Numbered from the stretch's first letter, positions 26,534-36,500 are shown. The stretch is 64,000 nucleotides of DNA from Actinomycetota bacterium (GCA_009699245.1 WLOQ01000001.1:186001-250000), one strand, 5' to 3'. The notes: generated from the sequence alone by a model not told the origin. Translations and numbers: made by a program.

Positions 26534-26539
26534 AGCGTA
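26534..26539 (-). promoter_or_regulatory. Putative -10 box (TACGCT) of the 5'-3' exonuclease gene
   Basis: TACGCT, 6-nt spacer, GTG start. It decides between two candidate starts. Confidence 0.4.
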
Positions 26540-26551
26540 GATCACGGCCGC

Positions 26552-26557
26552 TAGCGT
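26552..26557 (+). promoter_or_regulatory. Putative -10 box (TAGCGT) of the ABC1 kinase gene
   Basis: The best TANNNT match in the 72-bp divergent gap. It lies 42 nt before the ATG, implying a leader of about 35 nt. Confidence 0.3.
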
Positions 26558-26599
26558 GATACCGACCGCGGGCCGCAGCCGTATGCCCGTGCGAGCACC

Positions 26600-28006
26600 A
26601 TGCCGACGACGACTCCCGACGACGACGAAGCGACCACCAAGGTCCCGACCGGCAGGATCGCGCGCACCGCGCGGTTTGGCTCGCTCGTCGGCGGTCAGGG
26701 CGTGAAGTGGGCCTCGACGTCCGCGGTCAACCGGCTGCGCTCTGACGAGAAGGCGCAGGCCGCCAACGAGGCCCGGGCGCTCGATTTCGCCGACCAGCTC
26801 GTCAAGCAGCTCGGGCAGATGAAGGGCGCGGCGATGAAGATCGGCCAGGTCCTCTCCACGGTCGACTTCGAGCTGATCCCGGAGAGCCGCCGCGAGGAGT
26901 TCAAGGAGCGCCTCGCCGAGCTGCGCGACAACGCGCCCAAGGTCGCCTTCAAGGACATGCGGCGCGTCGCCGAGCAGGATTTCGGCGAGCCGCTCTCCAA
27001 GGTCTTCGCGCAGTTCGAGGAGCGCCCGATCGCCGCCGCCTCGATCGGGCAGGTCTACCGCGCGACGACCCACGACGGCGACGACGTCGCGGTCAAGATC
27101 CAGTACCCCGGCGTCGCCGAGGCCGTCGAGACCGACCTGCGCAACGTCCAGATGCTCACGCCGCTCCTCAAGCGGATGGCGCCCGGCATGGACATCAAGG
27201 CGCTGCTCGCCGAGCTGCGCGAGCGCATCGCGGAGGAGCTCGACTACGAGATTGAGGCGCAGAGCCACCGACGCGTCGCGCGCGCCTTCCGTGGACACCC
27301 GTTCGTCCGTGTCCCCGTGGTGCATACGTCGCTGTCGAGCCGCCGCGTCCTCGTCACCGAATTCGTCGAGGGCATGAGCTTCGATGAGATCAAGCAGTTG
27401 CCGGAGGCCGAGCGTGACCGCTTCGGCGAGATCGCCTTCCGCTTCTTCTACGGGCTCCTCGACCGCGAGCGCATCGCCGCCGGAGACCCGCACCCGGGCA
27501 ACTACCTCCTCTGCGCCGACGGGCGAGTCTGCTTCCTCGACTTCGGGCTCGTCCGACACGTCGAGGCGGACTACCTCGCAGGCGAGCAGGAGCTCGCCCA
27601 CGCCGTGATCCGGGGCGACGCCGAGGGCGTGCATCGTGGGCTCGCGGAGCTCGGCTACCTGCCGGACCCGGACGACTTCCACCCCGAGCGCGTCCTCGAG
27701 CAGCTCCAGACCGCGGGTGAGTGGTACTTCACGACCGGCTTCCGCCGCCTCGATCCGGACTACGTGCGGATGTCGATGGAGGCCGGGTCCTCGCCGCGCT
27801 CTGAGTACTTCGACTACATGCGCAAACAGACGCTCCCGCCGCAGGCGCTCCTCATCCGCCGGATGGAAGGCCTGCTCTTCGGCGTGCTCGGCGAGCTGCG
27901 CGCTGGCGGTGACTGGGGTCGCCTCGCGCTCGAGTACATCGCGGGCGAGCCGCCGTCGACGCCGATCGGCGAGACCGAAGCGGCGTTCCTCGCAGCCGCC
28001 GCCTAG
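26600..28006 (+). CDS. ABC1/UbiB/AarF family atypical kinase
   Basis: 468 residues. The family's KxGQ element appears as MKGAAMKIGQVLS, the Ala-rich nucleotide loop as AAASIGQVY, the VAVKIQYP lysine, ELDYEIEAQ, the catalytic GDPHPGNYLL and the LDFGLVR metal motif. UbiB-type proteins support quinone or lipid biosynthesis; actinobacterial copies are of unknown role. No C-terminal transmembrane pair is obvious, unlike UbiB. The N-terminal 15 residues are acidic and disordered. Its TAG stop contributes to the -10 box of the MaoC gene. Confidence 0.9.
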   Translation: MPTTTPDDDEATTKVPTGRIARTARFGSLVGGQGVKWASTSAVNRLRSDEKAQAANEARALDFADQLVKQLGQMKGAAMKIGQVLSTVDFELIPESRREEFKERLAELRDNAPKVAFKDMRRVAEQDFGEPLSKVFAQFEERPIAAASIGQVYRATTHDGDDVAVKIQYPGVAEAVETDLRNVQMLTPLLKRMAPGMDIKALLAELRERIAEELDYEIEAQSHRRVARAFRGHPFVRVPVVHTSLSSRRVLVTEFVEGMSFDEIKQLPEAERDRFGEIAFRFFYGLLDRERIAAGDPHPGNYLLCADGRVCFLDFGLVRHVEADYLAGEQELAHAVIRGDAEGVHRGLAELGYLPDPDDFHPERVLEQLQTAGEWYFTTGFRRLDPDYVRMSMEAGSSPRSEYFDYMRKQTLPPQALLIRRMEGLLFGVLGELRAGGDWGRLALEYIAGEPPSTPIGETEAAFLAAAA

Positions 28007-28009
28007 GCT
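28004..28009 (+). promoter_or_regulatory. Putative -10 box (TAGGCT) overlapping a stop codon
   Basis: The TAG stop of the ABC1 gene starts TAGGCT, which ends exactly 6 nt before the MaoC ATG. Confidence 0.45.
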
Positions 28010-28015
28010 GCGCCG

Positions 28016-28474
28016 ATGGCCACCATCCTCAACGGCCCGGAGGCGGTTCGCGCGGCCGTGGGCACGGAAATCGGCGTCAGCTCGTGGCACACGGTGACGC
28101 AGGACGACATCGACCGCTTCGCGCAGGTGACGGGCGACGACCAGTGGATCCACGTCGACGCCGAGCGCGCAGCAGCGACGCCGTTCGGCGGCACGATCGC
28201 GCATGGGCTCTTCACGCTCGGGCTGGGGCCGAAGTTCGCGTACGAGCTCTTCGACCTCCAGGGGTTCGCCTTCGGCCTCAACTACGGCTACGACCGTGTG
28301 CGCTTCCCCGCACCGCTGCCGGTCGGGTCGCGTGTGCGCATGCGCGCGCTGCTCGCCCGCGTCGAGGATGTCCCGGGCGGCATTCAGCTCACCGTCACGC
28401 AGACGTTCGAGCGCGAGGGGCACGAGAAGCCGGTCTGCGTCGCCGACTTCCTGATGCGCCTCTACAGCGCCTGA
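28016..28474 (+). CDS. MaoC family dehydratase ((R)-specific enoyl-CoA hydratase-like)
   Basis: Hot-dog fold protein of 152 residues. The hydratase-2 catalytic segment TGDDQWIHVDAERAAATPFGG gives the Asp/His pair, followed by TIAHGLFTLGL. Such proteins hydrate (R)-enoyl-CoA intermediates in fatty-acid or polyester metabolism. No CoA ligase or dehydrogenase of beta-oxidation is adjacent, so the pathway is open. Start supported by the TAGGCT box and correct N-terminal length. Confidence 0.87.
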   Translation: MATILNGPEAVRAAVGTEIGVSSWHTVTQDDIDRFAQVTGDDQWIHVDAERAAATPFGGTIAHGLFTLGLGPKFAYELFDLQGFAFGLNYGYDRVRFPAPLPVGSRVRMRALLARVEDVPGGIQLTVTQTFEREGHEKPVCVADFLMRLYSA

Positions 28475-28486
28475 CGCGCTCGTCGG

Positions 28487-28492
28487 TAGCAT
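28487..28492 (+). promoter_or_regulatory. Putative -10 box (TAGCAT) of the aldehyde dehydrogenase gene
   Basis: TAGCAT ends 7 nt before the ATG at 28500, in a 25-bp gap. Confidence 0.4.
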
Positions 28493-28499
28493 CGGCCGC

Positions 28500-29966
28500 A
28501 TGACGGCTGACGACGAACGGGCCGTGCTGGACGCGGTCCCGACGGGTCTCTTCATCGGGGGCGCGTGGCGCGAGGCGACCGGCGGCGCACGGCTGCCGGT
28601 CGAGGACCCGGCGACCGGGGCGGTGCTCGCGCACGTCGCCGACGCGACGCCCGAGGACGGCCTTGCGGCGCTCGACGCCGCCGACACCGCATTCCAGACG
28701 TTCCGCACGATCGCGCCCCGCGAACGGGGGGAGATTCTGCGCCGCGTCTACGAGCTGATGGTCGCCCGCATCGACGACCTCGCCCTGCTGATGACGCTCG
28801 AGATGGGCAAGCCGCTCGCCGAGTCGCGCGGTGAGGTCGCGTACGCCGCGTCCTTCATTCGCTGGTATGCCGAGGAGGCGGTGCGGATCAACGGGCGCTT
28901 CCAGGTCGCGGAGAACGGCGCCTTCCGCGTCCTCACGATGCAGCAGCCGGTTGGGCCGTGCATCTTCATCACGCCGTGGAACTTTCCCCTCGCGATGGGT
29001 GCGCGCAAGATCGGCCCGGCGATCGCTGCCGGCTGCACATGTGTCGTGAAGCCCGCCGGTCAGACCCCCCTCTCGATGCTCGCGCTCGCGGGTCTCTTCG
29101 AGGAGGCGGGGCTTCCCGGCGGCGTGCTCAACGTCATCACCGCCTCACGCTCGGGCGCAGTGATGGAGCCGCTGATCGCCGATCCACGCTCGCGCAAGCT
29201 CTCCTTCACGGGCTCGACCTCGGTCGGCCGGCGGCTCGCCGCGCTCGGCGCGCAGCATCTGATGCGGGTCTCGATGGAGCTCGGCGGGAACGCGCCCTTC
29301 ATCGTCTTCGCGGACGCGGACCTCGACGCGGCCGTCGAGGGCGCGATGGTCGCGAAGATGCGCAACATGGGTGAGGCGTGCACGAGCGCCAATCGCTTCA
29401 TCGTCGAGGCGCCGATCGCCGCCGACTTCGGCGCGCGGCTCGCGGCGCGCATGGGCGCGATGCGGCTCGCCCGCGGCACCGAGGCCACGTCGGAGGTCGG
29501 CCCGCTGATCGACGCTCGTGCGCTGGCGGGCGTTCACGAACTCGTCGAGGACGCGGTCGCACGCGGCGCGACGCTGCTCACGGGCGGAGCGCCGGCAGAC
29601 GGCGCGGGCCACTTCTATCCGCCGACCGTCATCGCCGACGTCCCCGCCGATGCGCGGCTGCTCGACGAGGAGATCTTCGGGCCGGTCGCGCCGATCGTCA
29701 CCTTCACGGGGGAGGACGAGGCGGTCGCGCGCGCCAACGCCACGCCGTACGGGCTCGCGAGCTACCTCTACACGCGCGACCTCGGCCGCGCCTTCCGCAT
29801 GATGGAGCGCCTGGAAGCCGGGATGGTCGGCGTCAACCAGGGACTCGTCTCGAACGCGTCGGCCCCGTTCGGGGGCGTGAAGGACTCCGGCTTCGGGCGC
29901 GAGGGCGGCCCGGAGGGGCTTCAGGAATACCTCGAGACGACGTATGTCGCGCTGAACGTGGACTGA
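28500..29966 (+). CDS. gabD: Succinate-semialdehyde dehydrogenase-type aldehyde dehydrogenase
   Basis: NAD(P)-dependent ALDH of 488 residues. The catalytic Cys294 lies in GEACTSANR, the form seen in succinate-semialdehyde dehydrogenases, and the general-base Glu in MELGGNAP. Cofactor segment FTGSTSVG and the Ser-binding loop KDSGFGREGG near the end are present. The QPVGPCIFITPWNFPLAM segment is also typical. A gabT partner is not nearby. The gene converges on fumC with a shared hairpin between. Confidence 0.87.
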   Translation: MTADDERAVLDAVPTGLFIGGAWREATGGARLPVEDPATGAVLAHVADATPEDGLAALDAADTAFQTFRTIAPRERGEILRRVYELMVARIDDLALLMTLEMGKPLAESRGEVAYAASFIRWYAEEAVRINGRFQVAENGAFRVLTMQQPVGPCIFITPWNFPLAMGARKIGPAIAAGCTCVVKPAGQTPLSMLALAGLFEEAGLPGGVLNVITASRSGAVMEPLIADPRSRKLSFTGSTSVGRRLAALGAQHLMRVSMELGGNAPFIVFADADLDAAVEGAMVAKMRNMGEACTSANRFIVEAPIAADFGARLAARMGAMRLARGTEATSEVGPLIDARALAGVHELVEDAVARGATLLTGGAPADGAGHFYPPTVIADVPADARLLDEEIFGPVAPIVTFTGEDEAVARANATPYGLASYLYTRDLGRAFRMMERLEAGMVGVNQGLVSNASAPFGGVKDSGFGREGGPEGLQEYLETTYVALNVD

Positions 29967-30001
29967 CGCCGGGCCGGCGCGCGGCCGACCCGGCAGCAGT
30001 C
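29961..30001. terminator. Imperfect hairpin between convergent gabD and fumC
   Basis: Nested inverted repeats GACTG/CAGTC and GCCGGG/CCCGGC enclose a GC-rich loop, starting at the last codons of gabD. The placement suits a bidirectional terminator without T-tracts. Confidence 0.45.
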
Positions 30002-30009
30002 CGGCCGAG

Positions 30010-31329
30010 CTAGGCCTCGTTGCCTGCAGCGATCCGGCGCAGGTCGATGGTCTCGTCGTAGAGCTTCGCGTCGACGCCCTCTTCGAGCGCGACATCGCGC
30101 AGCGGACGCCCGGACGCCGTGGCCTTCTTCACGATGACCGTCGCCTTGTCGTAGCCGATCGCGCTGTTGAGCGCGGTCGCCGTGGCGAGCGTCGCCTCGG
30201 CCGAGCGCTTCGCGCCCGCCTTGTTGGCCGTGATGCCGTCGACGCACTTCTCGCGCAGGGCGTCCGACGTCGTCGCGAGCAGGTGCAGCGACTGGAGGAC
30301 GTTGCGGGCGATGAGCGGCACGCGCACGTTGAGCTCGAACTGGCCCTGCATGCCGCCGATCGTCACGGCGGTGTCGTTGCCGATGACCTGGGCGGCCACC
30401 TGCAGGACGACCTCCGGGATCACAGGGTTGACCTTGCCCGGCATGATCGATGAGCCCTTCTGGAGCTCGGGCAGGAAGATCTCGCCGATGCCGGCACGCG
30501 GTCCGGAGCCGAGCAGCGCGAGGTCGTTGCCGATCTTCGTGAGCGACACGGCGACGACCTTCAGCGCGCCGGAGAGCTCGACGAGCGCGTCGCGGTTCGC
30601 CTGGGCCTCGAAGCGGTCGAGCGGTGCGTCGATCTGCTTCAGGCGGGTCTGCTTCTTGAGCTTCGCGCGCACGCCCGCGGCGAGCTTCGGGTGGGCGTTG
30701 AGACCGGTGCCGGTCGCGGTGCCGCCGAGCGGGATCTGGCCGACGTGGACGAGGGCGGCCTCGATGCGCTCCTGGCTCAGGCGGATCTGCGCGGCGTAGC
30801 CGGCGAACTCCTGGCCGAGGGTGACCGGGACGGCGTCCATGAGATGCGTGCGACCGGACTTCACGACGTCCTTGAACTGGCCGGCCTTCTTCGTGAAGGA
30901 CCTCTCGAGCGCCTTGAGCGCCGGCAGCGTCAGATTCACCGCGACGTCGAGCGACGCGAGGTGGACGGCGGAGGGGAAGACGTCGTTCGACGACTGGCCC
31001 ATGTTCACGTGGTCGTTCGGGTGCGCACCCTCGCCGGCGAGCGCCGCGATGACCTCGTTCGCGTTCATGTTCGACGAGGTGCCCGAGCCGGTCTGGAAGA
31101 CGTCGATCGGGAACTGCGCGTCGTGCTTGCCCGCGGCGACCTCGGCGGCTGCGGCGGAGATGCGCTGCGCGAGCTTCGCGTCGAGGAGCCCGAGGTCGGC
31201 GTTGACCTCGGCGGCTGCGCCCTTGATGCGGCCGAGCCAGTGGATGACCTCGGCCGGGACGGGCTCGCCGGAGATCTTGAAGTTTGAGACGGCCTTCGCC
31301 GTCTCGCCGCCGTACAGCTTCTTCGCCAT
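30010..31329 (-). CDS. fumC: Class II fumarate hydratase
   Basis: Interconverts fumarate and malate in the TCA cycle; iron-independent. The 439 residues contain the superfamily signature GSSIMPGKVNP, TGSGTSSNMNANEV in the first conserved region and SGRTHLMDAVPVTLGQE in the second. The protein is a little shorter at the N-terminus than E. coli FumC. A GGAG sequence lies about 11 nt before the ATG and a TACGAT box further up, so this gene has a conventional leader. Confidence 0.92.
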   Translation of the reverse strand: MAKKLYGGETAKAVSNFKISGEPVPAEVIHWLGRIKGAAAEVNADLGLLDAKLAQRISAAAAEVAAGKHDAQFPIDVFQTGSGTSSNMNANEVIAALAGEGAHPNDHVNMGQSSNDVFPSAVHLASLDVAVNLTLPALKALERSFTKKAGQFKDVVKSGRTHLMDAVPVTLGQEFAGYAAQIRLSQERIEAALVHVGQIPLGGTATGTGLNAHPKLAAGVRAKLKKQTRLKQIDAPLDRFEAQANRDALVELSGALKVVAVSLTKIGNDLALLGSGPRAGIGEIFLPELQKGSSIMPGKVNPVIPEVVLQVAAQVIGNDTAVTIGGMQGQFELNVRVPLIARNVLQSLHLLATTSDALREKCVDGITANKAGAKRSAEATLATATALNSAIGYDKATVIVKKATASGRPLRDVALEEGVDAKLYDETIDLRRIAAGNEA

Positions 31330-31368
31330 GTGATGTGTTCTCCGTTACGGATGACTGTGAGGACGGTC

Positions 31369-31374
31369 ATCGTA
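31369..31374 (-). promoter_or_regulatory. Putative -10 box (TACGAT) of fumC
   Basis: TACGAT lies 39 nt before the fumC ATG. The implied leader of about 33 nt carries GGAG as ribosome-binding site. Confidence 0.35.
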
Positions 31375-31395
31375 GGCGCACACGCGCCGCGGACG

Positions 31396-32232
31396 TCAGC
31401 CGCAGAAGGCCGTGATCTCGCGAGCGACGCAGACGGGATCGTCGTACGCCATGAGGAATCCGGTCCCCGGGACGATGCGCAGGAGCCCGTTGGGCAGCAG
31501 GTCGAGCGCCTCCTCGGCGATCGCCTGCGGGTGCTGGGCGTCCATGTCGGCCCAGAGCAGCAGGGTCGGCATCGCCATGCCCGGGTATGCGTCGAGCAGC
31601 TCGCGGCGCGGCCCGGGAGGCAGGCGCCGCACGAGTCGCGACCACGAGCGCGCCAGGTTCACATTGCCGCCGGCGCCGGCGAGCGCGTGGCGCACGAGGT
31701 CCCCCGCCGCCGGGTCGGCGCGGGCGCTGAGGCGCACCCCGGCGCTGGGGGGCAGCGCGGCGCGCGCGCCGTGCATGAGCAGGCGATCGAGCCCGGGGAC
31801 GGCGCCGAGCCGCGCGGCCATCCGCCAGCGCCGCCAGCGGGGGTCGCGCTCGGCGCGGTGCATCGCACTCGGCATGAGGATGAGGCGGCTCGGCGCCATG
31901 CGTCGCTGGGTCACGGCGCGCAGGACGAGCTCGGCGCCGAGGCCATGCCCGCCCACGAGCGGGCGGGGGCCGGCGACGTCGGTGCAGAACCCCGCGACGA
32001 CCTCGGCGAGCCAGTCGAGCGTGTATGGGTGGCGGGGTCGGTCCTCGGAGTCCCCGTGCAGGGGGAGGTCCGGCAGCACGACGCGGTGGCGGTGTTCGAG
32101 CTCCTCGACGAGCGGCGCGAACTCGCGGTGGCTCAGCAGCGCCGAGTGCCACAGCACGAGTCGCGGCCCGGTGCCCTGCTCGCGGTACGCGATCCGGGCG
32201 CCGTCGGGATGGTGGTAGAGGCGAAGCTTCAT
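31396..32232 (-). CDS. Alpha/beta-hydrolase-fold protein lacking catalytic Ser and His
   Basis: 278 residues with the fold's landmarks: LVLWHSALLSHREF as the oxyanion strand, VVLPDLPLHGDSEDRP, a nucleophile elbow and an acid turn LLLWADMDAQHP. The elbow reads GGHGLGAE, so the usual GxSxG serine is Gly. The base position reads VPGTGFLMAYDDP, where His is normally found after GTG but Phe stands here. Both changes were checked at codon level. It is probably a non-catalytic member or uses another chemistry. It follows the PPK2 gene by 28 bp in the same direction. Confidence 0.8.
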   Translation of the reverse strand: MKLRLYHHPDGARIAYREQGTGPRLVLWHSALLSHREFAPLVEELEHRHRVVLPDLPLHGDSEDRPRHPYTLDWLAEVVAGFCTDVAGPRPLVGGHGLGAELVLRAVTQRRMAPSRLILMPSAMHRAERDPRWRRWRMAARLGAVPGLDRLLMHGARAALPPSAGVRLSARADPAAGDLVRHALAGAGGNVNLARSWSRLVRRLPPGPRRELLDAYPGMAMPTLLLWADMDAQHPQAIAEEALDLLPNGLLRIVPGTGFLMAYDDPVCVAREITAFCG

Positions 32233-32260
32233 GGCGCAGGCCGCCGCACCGCGTCGCGCG

Positions 32261-33034
32261 TCAGTGCTTGGTCGGGGCGGGTGCCGGGAGCGGGAAGGTG
32301 CGGCTGGCGCAGATGCGCTCGATCTCGCCGATGACGGCATCCATCACGGCGATCCGCGCGAACTTCTTGTCGTTCCCGGGGACGATGTGCCAGGGCGCCC
32401 ACTGCGTGTCGGTGCGCTGGACCATCTCCTCGACGGCGGCCGCGTACTCGCCCCAGCGCTCACGGTTGCGCCAGTCCTCGTCGGTGAGCTTCCAGCGCTT
32501 GAGCGGGTCCTTCTCGCGCGACTTGAAGCGGCGCAGCTGCTCATCGGCGGAGAGATGGAGCCAGAACTTCACCACGATCGTGCCCTCGAGGTGGAGCGAC
32601 CGCTCGAAGTCGACGATCTCCGCGTAGGCTCGCTGCCACTGCTCCGTGCTTGCGAAACCCTCGACCCGCTCGACGAGGACGCGGCCGTACCAGGTGCGAT
32701 CGAAGACGGTCATGCCGCCGTGGCCTGGGAGCTGCGCGGTGAAGCGCTGGAGATAGAAGTGCCGCTTCTCGTCGGGCGTCGGTGCCGCGTACTGCACGAC
32801 GCGCGCATGGCGAGCGTCGAGCGGCGAGACGAGACGCTTGATGGCGCCGCCCTTGCCCGAGGCGTCCCAGCCCTCGAAGAGCACGAGCAGCCCGGGGCCG
32901 AGGCCTGCATCGCCGAGCTTGCCGCCGAGCGCGAGCCGCAGCTCGGCGAGGCGGTAGCTGCGCTCGGTGAGGAGCCGCTCGTAGTCCTTCGTCGATAGCG
33001 ACTGCGAGAGATCGATCTCGTCGAGGCGTCCCAT
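32261..33034 (-). CDS. ppk2: Polyphosphate kinase 2 family protein
   Basis: Transfers phosphate between polyphosphate and nucleotides. The 257 residues contain the PPK2 Walker A segment FEGWDASGKGGAIKRL and Walker B/lid FDRTWYGRVLVERVEGF, with WKLTDEDWRNRERW and TQWAPWHIVPGNDKKFAR later. It resembles class I/III enzymes by length; nucleotide preference (AMP, ADP or GDP) is not predictable here. A TAGGCT box lies 8 nt upstream of the ATG. It is divergent from a MarR regulator, which may control it. Confidence 0.92.
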   Translation of the reverse strand: MGRLDEIDLSQSLSTKDYERLLTERSYRLAELRLALGGKLGDAGLGPGLLVLFEGWDASGKGGAIKRLVSPLDARHARVVQYAAPTPDEKRHFYLQRFTAQLPGHGGMTVFDRTWYGRVLVERVEGFASTEQWQRAYAEIVDFERSLHLEGTIVVKFWLHLSADEQLRRFKSREKDPLKRWKLTDEDWRNRERWGEYAAAVEEMVQRTDTQWAPWHIVPGNDKKFARIAVMDAVIGEIERICASRTFPLPAPAPTKH

Positions 33035-33042
33035 CCTCGCGC

Positions 33043-33048
33043 AGCCTA
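33043..33048 (-). promoter_or_regulatory. Putative -10 box (TAGGCT) of ppk2
   Basis: TAGGCT with an 8-nt spacer to the ATG, in the 72-bp gap between ppk2 and the divergent MarR gene. Confidence 0.4.
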
Positions 33049-33106
33049 CCCGCAGCGCTCAGGCGCGTCCTGGGTGTCCGGGGCGGCCGCGATGCTTCGG
33101 ACACGC

Positions 33107-33538
33107 ATGACGCTCATCCCCGGTGACCCGCTGGCACATCGCGCGCTCGAGTCGCTCCTGCGCGCCGAGGCGAATGTGCGCCGCCGCCTCGCCGCCGACC
33201 TTGAGCGAGAGGGGCTCTCCCCGAGCGGCTTCTTCGTGCTCGTCCTGCTCACGAGCGCCGGGGGCGAGCTCGAGCTGCGCGCGCTGCGGCACCGGATGCA
33301 GACGTCCAAGGCGAACGCCACCGAGGTCGTCAACACCCTGGTCGTGCGCGGGCTGGCGCAGCGCCGCCGCCTGCCGGAGGATCGGCGCGCCGTCGCCGTG
33401 TGCCTGACGCCGACGGGGACCGAGCTCGTCGACCGGATCTTCCCTGAGCACACGGCCCAGGTGGAGGCCGTGTTCGCGGCGCTCGACGAGGACGAGAAGC
33501 GCTCGCTCGCCGCGATCTGCAGCAAGCTCGCCGCCTAG
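33107..33538 (+). CDS. MarR family transcriptional regulator
   Basis: 143 residues with a winged helix-turn-helix: the recognition region reads LRHRMQTSKANATEVVNTLVVRGL and the wing QRRRLPEDRRAVAVCLT, both close to MarR consensus, flanked by N- and C-terminal dimerisation helices. The ligand is unknown. I use the ATG of MTLIPGDPLA; another ATG five codons earlier is possible. Divergent placement suggests it may act on the ppk2/alpha-beta-fold unit or on itself. Confidence 0.85.
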   Translation: MTLIPGDPLAHRALESLLRAEANVRRRLAADLEREGLSPSGFFVLVLLTSAGGELELRALRHRMQTSKANATEVVNTLVVRGLAQRRRLPEDRRAVAVCLTPTGTELVDRIFPEHTAQVEAVFAALDEDEKRSLAAICSKLAA

Positions 33539-33557
33539 CTGTCGCGCGATTGCGAGA

Positions 33558-36500
33558 ATGGCCGAGCCGATGGTGCCGAAGCCGGTCGACCCGAACCAGT
33601 CCTTTCCCGAGCTTGAGGAGCGCATCCTCGAGCGTTGGCGCGAGCGCGATGTCTTCCAGGAGTCGCTGCGGCGCCGCAAGGGCGCGGAGCCGTGGGTCTT
33701 CTACGAGGGGCCGCCGACCGCCAACGGGCGCCCCGGGTCCCATCACGTGCTCGCGCGCGTCTTCAAGGACATCTTCCCCCGCTACCAGACGATGCGCGGA
33801 CGCTACGTCGAGCGCAAGGCGGGCTGGGACACACACGGGCTGCCGGTCGAGATCGCGGTCGAGCAGGAGCTCGGCATCTCCTCGAAGGATGAGATCGAGG
33901 CCTTCGGGATCGCCGAGTTCAACCAGCGCTGCCGGGACTCCGTCTTCACCTACCTCGAGGACTGGAAGCGGCTGACGGAGCGGATCGGTTTCTGGATCGA
34001 CACGGACGACGCGTACCGCACGCTCGACGCGAGCTACGTCGAGTCGGTGTGGTGGGCGCTGCGCCAGATCTGGGACAAGGACCTCCTCTACGAGGGCCAC
34101 AAGGTCGTCCCGTACTGCCCGCGCTGCGGCACCGCGCTGTCGAGCCATGAGGTCGCGCAGGGGTACCGCGACGTCGTCGACCCGAGCGTCTACGTGCGCT
34201 TTCCGGCCCTCGAAGCAGCGCAGGACTCCCCGGTCGTCCCCGGCGACGCGCTCGTCGTCTGGACGACGACGCCGTGGACCCTCGTCTCGAATGCCGCCGT
34301 CGCCGTCGACGCCGACCTCACGTACGTGCGCGCCCGTGTCGCCGGGAGCGACGAGGTGCTCGTCGTCGCCGAGGCGCTCGTCGGCAAGGTCCTCGGCGAG
34401 GACGCCGAGATCCTCGACCGCTTCCCGGGCCGCGCGCTCGAGGGGCTGCGCTACGACCCGCCGTTCGACTACATCGCGTCGAGCGAGTACGGGCCGCGCG
34501 GGCACACCGTCCTGCTCGCCGACTTCGTCACGGCGCAGGACGGCTCCGGCCTCGTCCACACCGCCGTCGCATTCGGCGAGGACGACTTCCGCCTCGGACA
34601 GCAGGCCGGCCTCCTCGTCGTTAACCCCGTCAAGGCCGACGGCACGTACGACGAGCGGATCGGGGAGTACGCCGGGCGGTTCGTGAAGGACGCCGATCAG
34701 GACCTCGTCGGCGCGCTGCGCGAGCGCGGCCGACTGCTGCGCTCCGAGGACTACGAGCACGCCTACCCGCACTGCTGGCGCTGCAGCACGCCGCTGCTCT
34801 ATTACGCGAAGCCCTCCTGGTACATCGCCACCTCGACGATCCGCGACGACCTGCTCGCCGCCAACGACGCCATCACCTGGCACCCGCCCCACATCAAGGA
34901 GGGGCGCTTCGGGGACTGGCTGCGCGGCAACGTCGATTGGGCGCTCTCACGCGAGCGCTACTGGGGCACGCCGCTGCCGCTCTGGCGCTGCGCCGAGGGC
35001 CACGTCCACTGCATCGGGTCGTTCGAGGAGCTCGAGCAGCTCAGCGGCGTCCTGCTCGAGGACCCGCATCGCCCGTACTGCGATGACGTCACCTTCTTCT
35101 GCGCTGACTGCGGCGGCGAGATGCGCCGCGTGCCGGAGGTCGTCGACGTCTGGTTCGACTCGGGGTGCATGCCCTTCGCGCAGTACCACGCGCCCTTCAC
35201 CGGGGAGGAGACCTTCCGCTCGCGCTTCCCCGCGGACTACATCTGCGAGGCGATCGACCAGACGCGCGGCTGGTTCTACTCGCTGCTCGCCGTCTCCACG
35301 CTGCTCTTCGGCCGCTCCTCGTTCGAGACGGTCGTCTGCCTCGGTCACATCCGTGACGAGCAGGACCGCAAGATGAGCAAGTCGCTCGGCAACATCGTCG
35401 TTCCGTGGGATGTGCTCGACGCGTACGGCGCCGACGCATTCCGCTGGTACTTCTTCACGAGCAAGCAGCCATGGGACGGCTACCGCTTCTCCGTCGAGGC
35501 GGTCGGCGAGGGCGTGCGCCTCTTCCTCAAGCAGCTCTGGAACACGTACTCATTCCTTGCGCTGTACGAGAACGCCGCGGCGGGCACCGACGTCGCCGAC
35601 GGCGGCGAGACCGACCTGGACCGCTGGATTCGCTCGCGCCTGGCGGGGACCGTCGAGGAGGTCACCGCTCGCCTCGACGACTACGACGCGACGATGGCCG
35701 GTCGCGCCATCGGCGAGTTCGTCGACGATCTCTCCAACTGGTACGTGCGCCGCTCACGGCGGCGCTTCTGGGAGGGCGACCCGGCGGCCTTCGCGACGCT
35801 GCGCGAGTGCCTGCTCACGACGGCGAAGCTCCTCGCGCCGTTCACGCCGTTCGTCGCCGATGAGATCTACGAGAACCTCGACGGGTCTGAGCCGTCGGTG
35901 CACCTCTGCGACTGGCCGCTCGCCGGTCCGCGCGACCTCGGCCTCGAGGTTGCGATGGCGACGGCGCGCGAGACCGTGCGCCTCGGGCTCGCCGCCCGCG
36001 GGCAGGCGAAGGTCAAGATCCGCCAGCCGCTGCGCGAGGCCGTCATCGTCGCCGCCGGCCGCGAGCGCGAGGCCATCGAGCGCCTCGCCGACGTCGTGCG
36101 CGACGAGCTCAACGTCGAGGCGCTGCGGTTCGTCGAGCAGGCCGATGAGCTCGGGTCCTACGAGGTCAAGGCGAACTACCGCACGCTCGGCCCGCGCTTC
36201 GGCCCGCGCATGCCGCAGGCCGCCGCCGCCGTTGCGGCGCTCGACCCCGCCCATGTCGCTGCGACGCTGCGCGAGGGCGGCAGTGTCGGCATCGTCGTGG
36301 ACGGCAGCGAGCATCCGCTCGGCGAGGAGGATCTCCAGCTCGCCATGCAGCCGCTCGACGGCTACCAGCTCGAGCACGAGGGGTCGCACGCCGTCGCGCT
36401 CGATCTCAACCTCGACGAGGGCCTCGTGCGCCGTGGCCTCGCCCGCGAGATCGCGCACGCCGTCCAGAACGCGCGCAAGGCCGCGGGCCTCGCGGTCGAG

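Noticed and set aside
25667-28708. 1013-codon reading extending the 5'-3' exonuclease through the ABC1 kinase gene
   Set aside because: The extension is antisense to the kinase. The exonuclease motif begins at the expected N-terminal distance from GTG 26527.
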